A stretch of DNA of 64,000 nucleotides from Amphiduros pacificus (lineage: Eukaryota; Annelida; Polychaeta; Phyllodocida; Hesionidae): contig OX439004.1 in the NCBI GenBank assembly GCA_949316495.1, positions 15,350,536 to 15,414,535 on the forward strand, written 5' to 3'. The position numbers and the translations under genes were made by a program. This document shows, piece by piece, positions 12,082-25,284 of this stretch (within the stretch, counting starts at the first letter, position 1; each line of letters starts with the position of its first letter). The notes under the pieces were generated by a model. That model made no database searches, had not been told where the DNA came from, and was given only the letters and a program-made list of their open reading frames with translations.

Positions 12082-14034
12082 TACCGTATTTACTCGTGTA
12101 TAAGTCGAGGTTTTTTTCCAAAAACTCTTAGTTAATGTTTAGGGGGTCGTCTTATACACGAGAGCAGTCTTATACTCGAGTATTTACGGTAAAACGTAAA
12201 TACGGTAAAACGTAAATACGATGTTCATATTTTCGAAATAACGAATATCAGACGTAGCAGATTGATTTTAATTGCGTTTTAAATGATAAATAAAGGTATT
12301 TACCCAATATTATTGGTCTATTATTTCAAAACGCTTTGTTTTGACTTTGTTCTCACTGATTCCAATTATCAGCGTTCAGTTTTCCGTTTCGTCATTGTCT
12401 CCACTGCTTTGAGTCGTGTCTTCCCTTTTTGATTGCGTTTTATATGATAAATAAAGGTATTTACCCAATATTATCACAAATTGTTCGAGAACAGAACAAA
12501 ACCATCAATCCATTTAAAACGCAATTAAAATCGATCCACGTGTGAAAGCATTTCTGTCAACAAGGGAAGACACGACTCAAAGCAGTGGAAACAATGACGA
12601 GATGCAAAACTGTGAACGCTGATAATTGAAATCAGTGAAAACAAAGTCAAAACAAAGCATTTTGAAATAATATGTTTTAAATGATATATAAAGGTATTTA
12701 CCCAATATTATCACAAATTATTTTTCGCAAGAATTTCTCCACGATGTAGAACGTAATACGATGTAATCTTAGCGTCAAAACCAACACGTGGGAGAATATT
12801 TCTTTGTGTATTATAAAGCCAATGATATTCATTATATCGCTTTAAATTATTATTGTTTATATCGATCTTAGCATAAAAACAAAGCGTGTTAATACACAAA
12901 GAAATATTCAACCACGTGTAGACAGTAGTCCGCCTGTCCGATATTTGCTTTCACGCTAGTATTGCGTAATGCATGTTAAATGAATGGATGGTTTTGTTCT
13001 GTTCTTGACCTGCAAAGCGAATTTGTGATAATATTGGGTAAATACCTTTATATATCATTTAAAACATATCAGCTGCAAAACGTAATACGATGTACGTGAC
13101 GTCCTTTATCTTAGCGTCTGGGTGCCCACGAGACAAAAGTGGAGCGGCCAACATGTCAAATTGAACTTTCATATCCGTAGCTGATCGATTTTAATTGCGT
13201 TTTAAATGATAAATAAAGGTATGTACTTAATATTATCACAATTACATCGAGAATTTCTCCACATCATTGATTTTAGCCTCAAAACAAAGCATTTTCATTA
13301 TTTATCATTTGAAATGCAATTAAAATCGATCCGCGTGTGAAAGCATTTCTGTCAACAAGGAAGACACGACTCAACGCAACACGTGGTCGCAATTTTGAAA
13401 GGCGGAAGTGACGGGAAGAGGCTCTTGTTTTTAGCGCGAAAACGATTGTTAATATATTGCGCAATAATGGATGGTTTTGTTCTGTTCTCGACCTGCAAAA
13501 CGTAATTTGTGATAATATTATGTATATACCTTTATTTATCATTTAAAACGCAATTAAAATCGATCCACGTGTGAAAGCATTTCTGTCAACAGGGAAGACA
13601 CGACTCAAAGCAGTGGAGACAATGACGAAACGCAAAACTGTGAACGCTGATAATTGGAATCAGTGAGAGCAAAGTCAAAACAAAGTGTTTCGAAATAATA
13701 TTGGGTAAATACCTTTATTTATCATTTAAAACGCAATTAAAATCGACCCGCTACGTCTGATATCAGTTATTTCGAAAACACGAACATCGTATTTATGTTT
13801 TACCGTATTTACTCGTGTATAAGACCGCTAAGATCTTATATCGTAAGCATATTTAAGTTTCACTTTTAAAATGACCGCCAAGCTTCAGCTGAAGCTTGAA
13901 TGGTAGCAGAGCCGATATCTCAAGAAAAACCAACTCGACTTATATTCGGAAATTGGTTTTTTTCAAGAAAAATAACCTCAATTTTGGGGGGTCGACTTAT
14001 ACACGAGTCGACTTATACACGAGTAAATACGGTA
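12082..14034. mobile_element. Foldback/TIR element cluster with CCGTATTTACTCGTGTAT ends
   Basis: Both outer ends carry TACCGTATTTACTCG in inverted orientation. Small TIR units sit at each end (12082-12191 and about 13801-14034). Between them is a palindromic core in which blocks such as TTATCATTTAAAACGCAATT, GGAAGACACGACTCAAAGCA and AACGCTGATAATTG occur repeatedly in both orientations. The same core blocks recur in the elements at 15207-16115 and 17230-17858. There is no transposase; the cluster looks like nested non-autonomous DNA elements of one family. The superfamily is not identified. Confidence 0.75.
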
Positions 14035-14175
14035 CTCATTTTTATGACTGAAAACAGCATTTATGCATTTTAGACTATATTTTGAGCTGGGAAACATCAA
14101 TAAACCTGTTTTTTAAAAATGGACAATTGGATCTAAAAAAAATTTTTAAAAGGCCTTAAAAGTTAATAAAAATGC

Positions 14176-14440
14176 ACTTTTTCAGCAAATTAGTCACAAT
14201 ACCCTTATTTATCATTTATTTCTTTTTTTACAATCAGGCTATTAGAGGGTGCCATTCTGCAAATTTTGGTACCACATTTATAAAAATCCATGAAAAATTA
14301 ACAATTTTATAGGCAAAATTCTTATTTTAAGAATTATGCCAAATTAACCGAAGTTGAGGTAAAAAACGTCAATTTACACCCAGAACCCAGCCTTCGGTGC
14401 GAGTAAGAAATGGATTTCTGTATTCTACACAAAGGTTTTG
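14176..14440 (+). mobile_element. Detached 3' end of the PIN-family gene, inverted copy
   Basis: This plus-strand stretch matches the reverse complement of about 4510-4775 for some 260 bp with modest divergence. Shared blocks include ACAATACCCTTATTTATCAT, GAGGGTGCCATTCTGCAAAT and AGAATTATGCCAAATTAAC. It covers the last coding segment and 3' flank of the PIN-family gene. A related block (GGGAAACATCAATAAACCTG, 14090) lies before it here, but the equivalent lies after it in the 4.5-kb copy. The order is therefore permuted, as if the family has repeated ends. Confidence 0.75.
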
Positions 14441-15206
14441 TTGGAACCTTCTCTGATTTTTCTAGCAGCTAATAATTAATGAGTTCAAAGGTCAGTCACA
14501 CATGTGATAAAATGTATGTATGTTGGTGTCAATGGTTAAAATAAAGTAAGGACAATCAATGAGGTGGTCAGAATTAGCTTGGGATGGACAGTTCATGGTG
14601 GGTGAAAAAAAACTGATTTTTTTTCTTTTGGTTAAGCCCCATTTTGTTCTGCACATTAACTTCTCAAATTTGTTCTTGGTGACAAATACCACATGGAGAA
14701 TAAGGCTTGTATTCCTAAAGTTTTTAGTGATATACTCAACCAGAGGGCAGCACTGACCAAATGTACATGTTGATTGTCATACATGGGATGTCTCTCGGAC
14801 ATCATATCCATGACATTCCATTCAATTGATCTCATTGGCATTTTCAAACACCCATCGCCAAAGTTCAATGAATGTATATATATTTTATGAGCAATTAATT
14901 GTTCATCTTATCATCAAGATGTCAGAGGAATTTCAAAATTACATATAAACACACCATCAAAAGTTCAAAGATGTATTTAATATTATTTATTTGTTATCAT
15001 AACACTGACAAGGAATTTGTTTCGAATAAATATTCTTGACCTTCAGTGATGGAATACATAGAATTGTTTTAATCTGCAAGAGCTCAACACTTAATCTCAT
15101 TAAAATAACACAAATTGCCATTTTACCAGGGTTTTGCAATTATACCATCATGGACAAATTTTCAGAAAATTTACTACAAAATAAGGTTATATTTGGATAT
15201 TTTTAC
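14441..15206. other. Spacer, nothing recognised
   Basis: AT-rich sequence between the detached 3' piece and the next foldback element. Open frames of 65-70 codons on both strands have no motifs or splice context. Confidence 0.4.
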
Positions 15207-16115
15207 ATACTGTATACCGAGAAAAATTCGCGCCTAGTTATTTTCGCGCCATCGCTGTTTAAGACAGGTTCGCGCCGTTTTATTTTCGCTAATTTTGGAT
15301 TTCTAGTACATAATATTATCACAAATTACGCTTTGCAGGTCGAGAACAGAACAAAACAAAAAATTTCGAAACACTTTGTTTTGACTTTGTTCTCACTGAT
15401 TCCAATTATCAGCATTCACAGTTTTGCATTTCGTCTTTGTTTCCACTGCTTTGAGTCGTGTCTTCCCTTTTTGGCAGAAATGCTTTCACACGTGGATCGA
15501 TCTTAATTGCGTTTTAAATGATAAATAAAGGTATATACATAATATTATCACAAATTACGCTTTGCAGGTCGAGAACAGAACAAAACCATCCATTATTGCA
15601 CAATATATTAACTATCGTTTTCGCGCTAAAAAAAGAGCCTCTTCCCGTCACTTCCGCCTTTCAAAATTGCGACCACGTGTTGTGTTGAGTTGTGTCTTCC
15701 CTTTTTGACAGAAATGCCTTCACACGTCGATCGATTTTAATTGCGTTTTAAATGATAAATAAAGGTATTTACCCAATATTATCACAAATTATGCTTCGCA
15801 GGTCGAGAATTTATCCATGAAGTAAAACGTAAATATCATGTACGTGACGTCGCGGTAATTCACGTCCGCAACACAAGGAGAAGCCAGGGATCCATCATTG
15901 CGCAATATATTAATATTTCAATGCGTGTTGATAGACTCCAATTGTTTTTGCGCCAAAAATAAGAGCTTGTCCCCGTCACTCCCGCTTTTTAACATGACGA
16001 CCTCATATTGCGTATTGCATCTTCAATTTCGCGTCCATTTAATTTCGCGAATGACGTCCTGGCGCGAATTAACGCGAAAATAAAAAGGTCGCGAAAATTT
16101 GTCTGTATACAGTAT
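15207..16115. mobile_element. TIR element with ATACTGTATAC ends and shared foldback core
   Basis: The left end reads ATACTGTATACC followed by TTCGCGCC-rich sequence; the right end reads TTCGCG-rich sequence followed by GTATACAGTAT. These are inverted terminal repeats. The interior contains the same blocks as the 12.1-14.0 kb cluster (CACTGATTCCAATTATCAGC, GAGTCGTGTCTTCCC, AATTGCGTTTTAAATGATAA). So one interior is shared by elements with two different kinds of ends. Confidence 0.72.
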
Positions 16116-16131
16116 TATGCAAACTATTGCA

Positions 16132-17116
<985 letters not shown>

Positions 17117-17229
17117 AAAAACCTCAGAAAATCAGATCTGGATGAATTGAGCAGATGTTTATATCAGCTGTTTACTTAATGTGTCATACATTTTTTTAAC
17201 TGAGATTTTAACTGATATTTCTAAATAAT

Positions 17230-17858
17230 TACCATATTTACTCGTGTATAAGACGACTCATGTATAAGACGAACCCCCAAAATTGAGGTTATTTTGCTTG
17301 AAAAAAATACAATTTCAGAATATAAGACGAGTTGGTTTGTCTCAAGATATTGGCTCTAATGTTCATATTTTTGAAATAACGGATATCGGACGTAGCGGAC
17401 CGATTTTAATCGCATTTCACGTGTGAAAACATTTCTGTCAACAGGGAAGACACGACTCAAAGCAGTGGAAACAATGACGAAACGCAAAACTGTGAACGCT
17501 GATAATTGGAATCAGTGAGAACAAAGTCAAAACAAAGCGTTTCGTTAACTGGCATAGAAATATTAATATATTGTGCAATAATGAATGGTTTTGTTGTGTT
17601 CTCGACCTGCAAAGCGTAAGTTGTGATAATATTGGGTAAATACCTTTATATATCATTTAAAATGCAATTAAAATCGATCCACTATGTCCGATATTCGTTA
17701 TTTCGAAAATATGAATGTTCGTAATGAAAACTTGTAGTGCCGTAATTTTTTGGCGTAAATCCTCGTCCACAGGTTGCTCTCGTGTATAAGAGGCCCCCTA
17801 AATATTAACTGAGGGTTTGGTTACAAAAACCTCTGCTAATTCACGAGTATTTACAGTA
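17230..17858. mobile_element. Foldback/TIR element with CGTATTTACTCGTGTAT-type ends
   Basis: The left end is ACCATATTTACTCGTGTATA and the right end is GAGTATTTACAGTAA, a diverged inverted pair of the 12.1-14.0 kb family. The interior repeats the GGAAGACACGACTCAAAGCA and AACGCTGATAATTGG blocks. It ends about 100 bp beyond the stop codon of reductase gene 2, so it may lie in that gene's 3' UTR or just past it. Confidence 0.7.
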
Positions 17859-17959
17859 ATTTACCTTGTCATATGAGCATTTAATAAACTGCATAAAAGT
17901 CAATCCTAAATGCATTTATCTGATTATAAAAATTTGAAGACCATTCTTATTTGTGGGGA

Positions 17960-20900
17960 TCAAGGATAGGTTTCTGTTGTTTTCATACACCATTCTTTTA
18001 TTTCTCGTTCTGTAACATATTTCCCACGAGGTGATTCTATGTTTTCTGGCAGCAATGCCAAATAGACTGGCTTGTCTGCTCCTGGAAACAACATACTGAC
18101 TTTTACCATCCTGATTACAGTTATTCTTTTATATAAAATCTCATACTCTCATTTGTGATACAAACAAAAAGTGCATATGAATACTGTGTGTTTAAAATTT
18201 GAGCTTGTCTTGTTGCCCAGAGCAACCAGTTTTTGACATCATTTTCTAATAAATTATATTATTTGACTATTTGAAATAGGTCAATGGCAATCAACATTTT
18301 TAACCACATATCAGACACTGTATAATGACACTGCATTTAGATATCACAGACATTGGAATAGGTTATTGGCACTGTTAACTCCAGGCTGACTCAAGGTGCT
18401 GGAACTCTTGGCTAAATACAGGTGCTGAACTTAGGGGCTTATCTCTTGACCAAACAGAGATGGAGAAACTCTAAGCTGACTAAAGGTGCTGAGTTTAAGT
18501 GTTTAAAGCTGATCACCCCAGCATGTCCAAAATATCAACATCCATACCAAAAATAGCCATAGAAAGCATAATAACTAAAAAAATATGCATGGTGACCCCA
18601 TCTTTTGAATGTTCTGAATCAAACTTGTTTGGAAATACAAATTATAATTTAATTTTCAGAATGGTATAAACATCTATATTTTTTTTACAAATATATGTGT
18701 GCATGATCAATGGCTTTTAAATCTACCGTATTTACTCGTGTATAAGACGACTCGTGTATAAGACGACCCCCCAAAATTGATGTTATTTTGCTTGAAAAAA
18801 TACAATTTCCGAATATAAGACGAGTCAGTTTCTCTCAAGACATCGACACTGCTACCATTCAACCATTTGGCAGCCATTTTAAAAGTGAAATACTTACTGT
18901 AAATATACGCAACAAGATCTTAACAGTCTTATACACGAGTATTTACGGTTAAACGTAAATACGATGTTCATAATTTCGAAATAACGAATATCGTTATTTC
19001 GTAATAAAAAATATGTTCGTAATAAAAACTTGTAGTGCCATAATTGTTTGGCGTAAATCCTCTTCCACAGGTTGCTCTCGTGTATAAGACGACCTCCCAA
19101 ACATCAACTAAGGATTTGTGTACAAAAACCTCATCTTTTACGGTAATTTAAAAATTCAAACCTTTGACGTTTATGCCAATGAAAGCTTTTCTTCAAATTT
19201 TTGGTATTGTATAAAATACAGGTGCTGCAACACTTGGCTTAATACAGGTGCTGAAACTCTATGTTTTGAGGTGCTCTATTCTGTTTACAAGTGCTTAACT
19301 CTCGGCTGATTATAGGTGCTGAAACAGTAGGTTTATTGCAGGTGCTAAAACACTATGCTGATTACAGGTGCTGAAACAGAAGTCTGTTTACATGTGCTGA
19401 AAACCTAGGCTATTTAAGGGTGCTCAACTCAAGGCTGATTACAGGTGCTAAAACACTTGGGTGTTTTCAGGTGCTTAAATCCAGGCTGTTTTCAGGTGCT
19501 GAAATTTAGGCTGTTTACAGGTGCTGAGCTCCATAGAAATGTGAACTAATCTCAATTTCAATGATTAAATTTAGATATATATCCTTGAGTCATAAAACAT
19601 TAATATTACAAACCTTCTTTGGAAGATTTGGGTCCTTTGAAGCTGCTCATGTCCGTAGCACACCAACCTGGACAGCACTGAAAGACACATTGCAAGCACA
19701 TGTTACAGCATATTAAAACACTAATCCTGCTAATTGACTAGTCATTAATGATGATATCCTAACATCTATATTGATCTATGTACATGTATACCCTTCATCA
19801 TGACATCACTGATGATATTCTGACATGACATCACTGATGATATTCTGACATGACATCATGGGTGATATTCTGACATGACATCATTGATGATATTTTGACA
19901 TGACATTATAGATAATATTTTAACATGCTGAAAAGATTGACCACATTAATGATGATGTTATGACTTGATTTAATCTTATCTACATCCCTCTGCTGAGAGA
20001 CTTACCGCATTAATGATGATGTCTTGACGTGATTTATCTTTATCTATATCCCTCTGCTGAATCAACGACATGACAGTCACACCCAACTTTGACATTCCGT
20101 ATGAGTGCTCATACCAACCCGACGCCTTCCATGTATCTGCTCGAACCTCCCTGAAACCAGTCACATGAAATATCTACTTAAAACTAAGGCAGTTATCAAA
20201 CAAGGGTAAAGGTAATGATGTCACAATCAAAAATGTTGTGTGGCAATCTTAAAAAATGAATCTTACCCATTATTTAAAACCCTTTTCCATTCAATAAATC
20301 GGTTAAGATGCCAAACTTAGTGATGCTTTTGAATGCTATGGAAACTATTCCTCTTTCTTAAGATTAGGCTTGTTCTATTTTAATCATGTATTGTCACAGG
20401 TCAAAGCTGAACCTGCAATCAATTAAATTTTTGAGGTGGCCTTTGTTTATTTCTTAAGCAAAAATAGTGGCAGGCAGTAATGAGGATTTTTTTCATAGTG
20501 GCCTTATACCAATTTAGGAGTGTATGCCTACTCTACAAAGTCCTTCATCAGTTGCTTTGTATGCTCCATTGTCTTGCAGGCCAGCACCCTTTCCTGTGCT
20601 TCTGGGGAGATACGCCGCAAATAGGAGAAACTGCACAGGCTGGACACGTTAACAACCCTGCTCAAAATAAAAGTTTTAAAAGCAATTTCACATCTTTTCT
20701 GCATTTTGTTTTGATATTTGTAGATGAACCATTTACAGCAAAGTCTGGTAACATGTTGACTGAGTTGCAGCCCCCACCCTCAAGAAAGGGATGTATGGAC
20801 CCTCACAGCATAAAAATGGTTCATGTGGGATGGTAACAGTCAAGGTAAAATGTTGCAGAAATTAATTTGAAAGTTTAGTATTTCTGCAACAACTAGAAGA

Positions 20901-23900
20901 AACTGCAAGGTTGATTCTCCTCTGTCAGTGCCTGATACTTTACACACAAATGATAAACCCAGGAAGCAGCCAAATATGGGAATATGGGAGGTTTTTATTG
21001 CCAACACAGTATAAGCATGGGGCAGGCAAAAAACAATTAAAGACACACCTTTACTCTCTTGTCAATGAATATGTTCTTTTAACAGATCTCCATCATGAGG
21101 AATACAACATAATCACCATAAAAATATTTCAGAATAATAACATGCCTGAAAATGCATTGAAATAATTTCTCAGAAATGAAGGTTTTCAGGTCGTTTGTTA
21201 AAAATAAATCCCAAATATAAAGCAACTGAGAGGAAAACAAATTATAGTATAAAGATTGGACAACAAAATATAAGACAATCTAGCAAACATAGGACAGGTG
21301 AACATACAAACCTGGCATGGGACCTGAGGATGGGAAACAAGGTGGTGCACACGTCCAGGGTCGCCCAGAAGTTGACCTTAATCGTGACCTCTGCCTGCTC
21401 CAAGAATGATTCTTCACTGCCATGCTGCAAAACAATACATCTTTATTCACAGAGCATAATTCATTGTTATATCATAGATAACAGTTATGGGCATGATAAA
21501 TTGGTTCAAATGAAATGACAATAAAAAATTATTACTACTATGAGCCAAGCTTGATGACTACAAAGATTTTAACACAGTAGGTGGCAGTATGGCCCACTAA
21601 AGCAGTAAGAATAGAATTGTGAATGTTAATGATAATGATAACAATGAATGTAAAAAATAAAGAACAGTACAGTAATCTCCATACTATCATGACCTAGTTC
21701 TACATATCTAGAATATGATATACTATGGGCTTGCCCATGTGTAATGCATGGTTCAGGTACCTTGAAGGCAATGCCTGCATTGTTGATGAGTACATCCAGC
21801 CCCCCATAGTTGTCCTCAAGGAAGCGTCGTATTTGCTGTATGCTGGAGGGGTCGGAGATGTCCAGTTGGTGGAACTTGGCAGTCAGGCCCTCTCCCTTCA
21901 GCTTCTCCACAGCCTCTTGCCCCAAAGTCTCATCTCGGGCTAACAATATTATCATCATTCATCTATCATTTTTTGGCCATTTTTTAGGGGGAACTACATT
22001 GATCAATATTATCATCATAGAGAATTTTGACATTTACCCGTGAGGTAGACATCTCCATCAAATTTTTCAGACATCAGCCGCACAATATCCAGACCAATCC
22101 CTCTATTTGCCCCAGTTACCTGCCAACAGATTCAAAACATTTCAGCACAGGCAAATACGTACCATCCACCACACTCCACACACAGGCATCAGACATGTCA
22201 CTAGTGCATCCACCACACTCCACACAGGCATCAGACATGTCACAAGTGCATCCACCACACTCCACACACAGGCATCAGACATGTCATTAGTGCATCTACC
22301 ACACTCCACACACAGGCATCAGACATGTCATTAGTGAATCCACCACACTCCACACACAGGCATCAGACATGTCATTAGTGCATCTACCACACTCCACACA
22401 CAGGCATCAGACATGTCATTAGTGAATCCACCACACTCCACACACAGGCATCAGACATGTCACTAGTGCATCCACCACACTCCACACACAGGCATCAGAC
22501 ATGTCATTAGTGCATCCACCACACTCCATACACAGGCATCAGACATGTCACTAGTGCATCCACCACACTCCACACACAGGCATAAGACATGTCATTAGTG
22601 CATCCACCACACTCCACACAGACATCAGGCATGTCACTAGTGCATCCACCACACTCCACACAGGCATCAGACATGTCACTAGTGCATCTTCCACACTCCA
22701 CACAGGCATCAGGCATGTCACTAGTGCATCCACCACACTCCACACAGGCATCAGACATGTCACAAGTGCATCCACCACACTCCACACACAGGCATCAGAC
22801 ATGTCACTAGTGCATCTTCCACACTCCACACAGGCATCAGGCATGTCACTAGTGCATCCACCACACTCCACACACAGGCATCAGGCATGTCACTAGTGCA
22901 CCCACCACACTCCACACAGGCATCAGACATGTCACAAGTGCATCCACCACACTCCACACACAGGCATCAGACATGTCACTAGTGCATCCACCACACTCCA
23001 CACAGGCATCAGGCATGTCACTAGTGCATCCACCACACTCCACACACAGGCATCAGACTTGTCACTAGTGCATCCATACATGCATCCTGCTTGTATCTAT
23101 TGCATCCATACAGGCATCCTGCTTGTATCTAGTGCATCCATACATGCATCCTGCTTGTATCTAGTGCATCCATACATGCATCCTGCTTGTATCTAGTGCA
23201 TCCATACAGGCACCCTGCTTGTATCTAGTGCATCCATACATGCATCCTGCTTGTATCTATTGCATCCATACAGGCATCCTGATTGTATCTAGTGCATCCA
23301 TACATGCATCCTGATTGTATCTATTGCATCCATACATGCATCCTGCTTGTATCTATTGCATCCATACATGCATCCTGCTTGTATCTATTGCATCCATACA
23401 GGCACCCTGCTTGTATCTATTGCATCCATACAGGCATCCTGCTTGTATCTGGTGTATCCATACAGGCATCCTATTTGTCACAAGTACATTCATATAAACA
23501 TCCTGTTTGTCACTAGTACATTCATACCAGCATCCTGTTTGTCACTAGTACATTCATACCAGCATCCTGTTTGTCACTAGTACATTCATACAAGCATCTG
23601 GCTTGAGAATCTCTAGCAGTGAATTTGAGTTTTGTTTCTTTTGGGCCCGGCAACCATTTAATCCTAAAAATTGCGCCTAACTGCTCAAAGATGTGTAAGA
23701 TTCAAACATAAGATAGCAGAAAAAATCCCATGGAAAGGGCGAGTTATTTCGCCAATTTTCGGGAGAGGATTCCATGAGTCTTAGCTCGAGAATATCTAGC
23801 AGTGAATTTGTTTATTTTGGGTCCGGCGGCCATTTCATGGCTAGAGAGAGTTCATCAAATTTCATAAACACACACTGCAGGTGTCTAAATTACGTACTCA

Positions 23901-25284
23901 CTGATTACATGGCCTGATTGTATACAAAGGCTAATCTGTTTTCTTCAATATCCAGTTGTAAAACATTCGTTTTATCCAGTTTTAAGTTAGATTACACACA
24001 TTTAAATGTCCAAGAATTTTAGCTTCCTCCGAATTGAAATGGCCGCCAATGTTGAGTCTGGTTAAGACCACGTGACAACATTTCACCCTCCACTTTTTGT
24101 TTATTGTGGGAAGTGATTTTTCACTGTTTCAGGAGTGTTTTTATCAGGTGATGTTTCTTGACATTTTTACTATTACAAACATTTGGAGATTTCTTGTGAT
24201 CAAATTAAAATTTTTGTCCTTAATTTACCAGGAATGTACAACTTTAAAAGTTGAACTAACCATGTAGTCATATTCAAAAATAGGTAAGAAATATTTATGG
24301 TGAGGTTTCAATAAATGTTCCTCCAAGATTATTATGCAAACAGTGAATGTCCATGAAGAGGGCAGGAGAATTTAAAAACCAGATTTTTTTACTGATGTAC
24401 TCCACGACCTAAAAACTGCCCCTAAGCTGCTCAAAAATGTTTAAAATGCAAATAAAATATAGCAGAAAATATCCTAAGGAAAGGGCTAGTTATTTAGGGA
24501 GTGGATGCCATGACTAGAGTCTGACTAACACCGTTACACTAGTTACAAGCATCATTCATATTTATCAAAAAAGCCTGCTGACCCAGTTCTAGGTCAAGGG
24601 AGTAGTTTATTACCCTGGGGGTTCAAAGATCTTGGATTATAGTTAAACTAAACATCAGACTGCAGAAAAAATTGTCAGATGTTTCTCAGAGGTAGGAAAT
24701 CTAAGGATTTACCACTTAAAAAAATTCTTGTCATATGACTTTTAAATATTTGGGCTCAATTACTATTTGAGTGGGAATAAATAATAATTATACATTGTTT
24801 GGGGTCTCATAAGCACATGGAAGCTTATTTTTTGGGTGTTGGTGCCAATAAATTAATTAGGACAGAGTGGTACTCCTAATGAAAAGGAGAATTAAGGGCT
24901 GGTCATTAGACATCTAGGGGGGGTATGGTTTTTTTTAAAATATATCCTAGCTCATGATTGCCATAAAAAAAATATTTTAGCCTCATGTGGCAATAAAAAA
25001 AATACCTTGGCACCAGTGAAAAATATCCTAGCCCAGTTATAAAAGAAAAAAAAATCTTAGCTCATTGATGCACAAAAAAAATATCTCAGACCAACCAAAA
25101 AACCATACCCCCCCCCCCTAGATGACTAATGACCCGCCCCTTATTCTCTTTGGACTTTGCCTCATGAGACTGCACAGCTGTGTTTGTTTATTTTGATGAC
25201 CAATTACACAGAAACTGTTTGTCAACAATACAGTAATTTGGCAAAGCGATACACACTTACCAGTGAAACTTTCTTCACAACCAT
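17960..25284 (-). CDS. CBR1: CBR1-type carbonyl reductase, gene 2 (complete, 8 coding exons, 284 aa)
   Basis: Coding exons in transcript order are 25261-25284, 22038-22119, 21761-21939, 21312-21424, 20532-20657, 20006-20150, 19614-19677 and 17960-18081. They sum to 855 nt and every junction keeps phase. The 284-residue product has all the landmarks of a carbonyl reductase: TGANRGIG at residues 10-17, LDISD, NNAG at 88-91, VVNVSS with Ser138/139, and SYGMSK with Tyr192 and Lys196. These numbers fall within one residue of human CBR1. The C-terminal part carries CCPGWCATDMS and KPVYLALLP. The start MVVKKVSL runs directly into the Rossmann motif and is followed by a consensus donor. The role is NADPH-dependent reduction of carbonyls and quinones in the cytosol. 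Exons 1-5 match gene 1 in length exactly. Introns hold several minisatellites and two MITE-like elements. Confidence 0.95.
18395..19530. repeat. Degenerate ~27-bp minisatellite in intron 7 of reductase gene 2, split in two
   Basis: Loose repeats of AGGTGCTGAAAC followed by variable GGCTGNTTACAG run from about 19215 to 19530, and a smaller group lies at 18395-18500. Between the groups are plain sequence and the TIR element at 18724-19145. Units vary widely in sequence and length, so the array is old. Confidence 0.75.
18724..19145. mobile_element. TIR element of the TACCGTATTTACTCG family in intron 7 of reductase gene 2
   Basis: It begins TACCGTATTTACTCGTGTAT, repeats the TCGTGTATAAGACGAC block, and ends ...TTTTACGGTA in inverted orientation. 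It is shorter than the relatives at 12.1-14.0 kb and lacks most of their core. Confidence 0.7.
19799..19925. repeat. 25-bp minisatellite in intron 6 of reductase gene 2
   Basis: About five units of 25 bp contain TGACATGACATCACTGATGA. The array lies between exon 7 and a duplicated piece of exon 6, and its unit resembles the exon 6 end (see findings). Confidence 0.85.
19942..19996 (-). pseudogene. Partial tandem duplicate of the 3' end of exon 6, reductase gene 2
   Basis: About 54 bp match the last part of exon 6 (20007-20060) at roughly 46 of 53 positions, sharing CATTAATGATGATGT and TCCCTCTGCTGA. The copy sits just inside the intron, 9 bp after the exon 6 donor. Read in sense it remains open, but its own donor-like GTGGTCAAT is weak. 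Using it would shift the frame, because it adds 64 nt. Confidence 0.75.
22157..23600. repeat. Three successive related minisatellites (42/44, 32 and 32 bp), intron 1 of reductase gene 2
   Basis: From 22157 to about 23042 the unit is 42-44 bp with CAGGCATCAGACATGTCACT and CATCCACCACACTCCACA. From about 23045 to 23470 it is 32 bp with CATCCATACATGCATCCTGC. From about 23470 to 23600 it is 32 bp with CATTCATACCAGCATCCTG. The three share the AGTGCATCCA and GGCATC cores and merge at their borders. They begin about 37 bp from the exon 2 acceptor. Confidence 0.93.
23655..24515. repeat. Diverged dispersed repeat, two copies in intron 1 of reductase gene 2
   Basis: Blocks such as GCTCAAAGATGT, TAGCAGAAAAAATCC and GGAAAGGGCGAGTTATTT at 23660-23790 recur in diverged form at 24405-24515. 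The motif GAATATCTAGCAGTGAATTTG also occurs twice (near 23605 and 23788). No ends were found. Confidence 0.45.
24888..25148. mobile_element. MITE-like element with ~45-bp TIRs, 112 bp from exon 1 of reductase gene 2
   Basis: The left end (AGAATTAAGGGCTGGTCATT, then CATCTAGGGGGGGTATGG) and the right end are inverted repeats of about 45 bp with few differences. The 260-bp body is A-rich, with repeats of TATCCTAGCTCA-like sequence. It lies in intron 1, immediately inside the short first coding exon. Confidence 0.85.
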
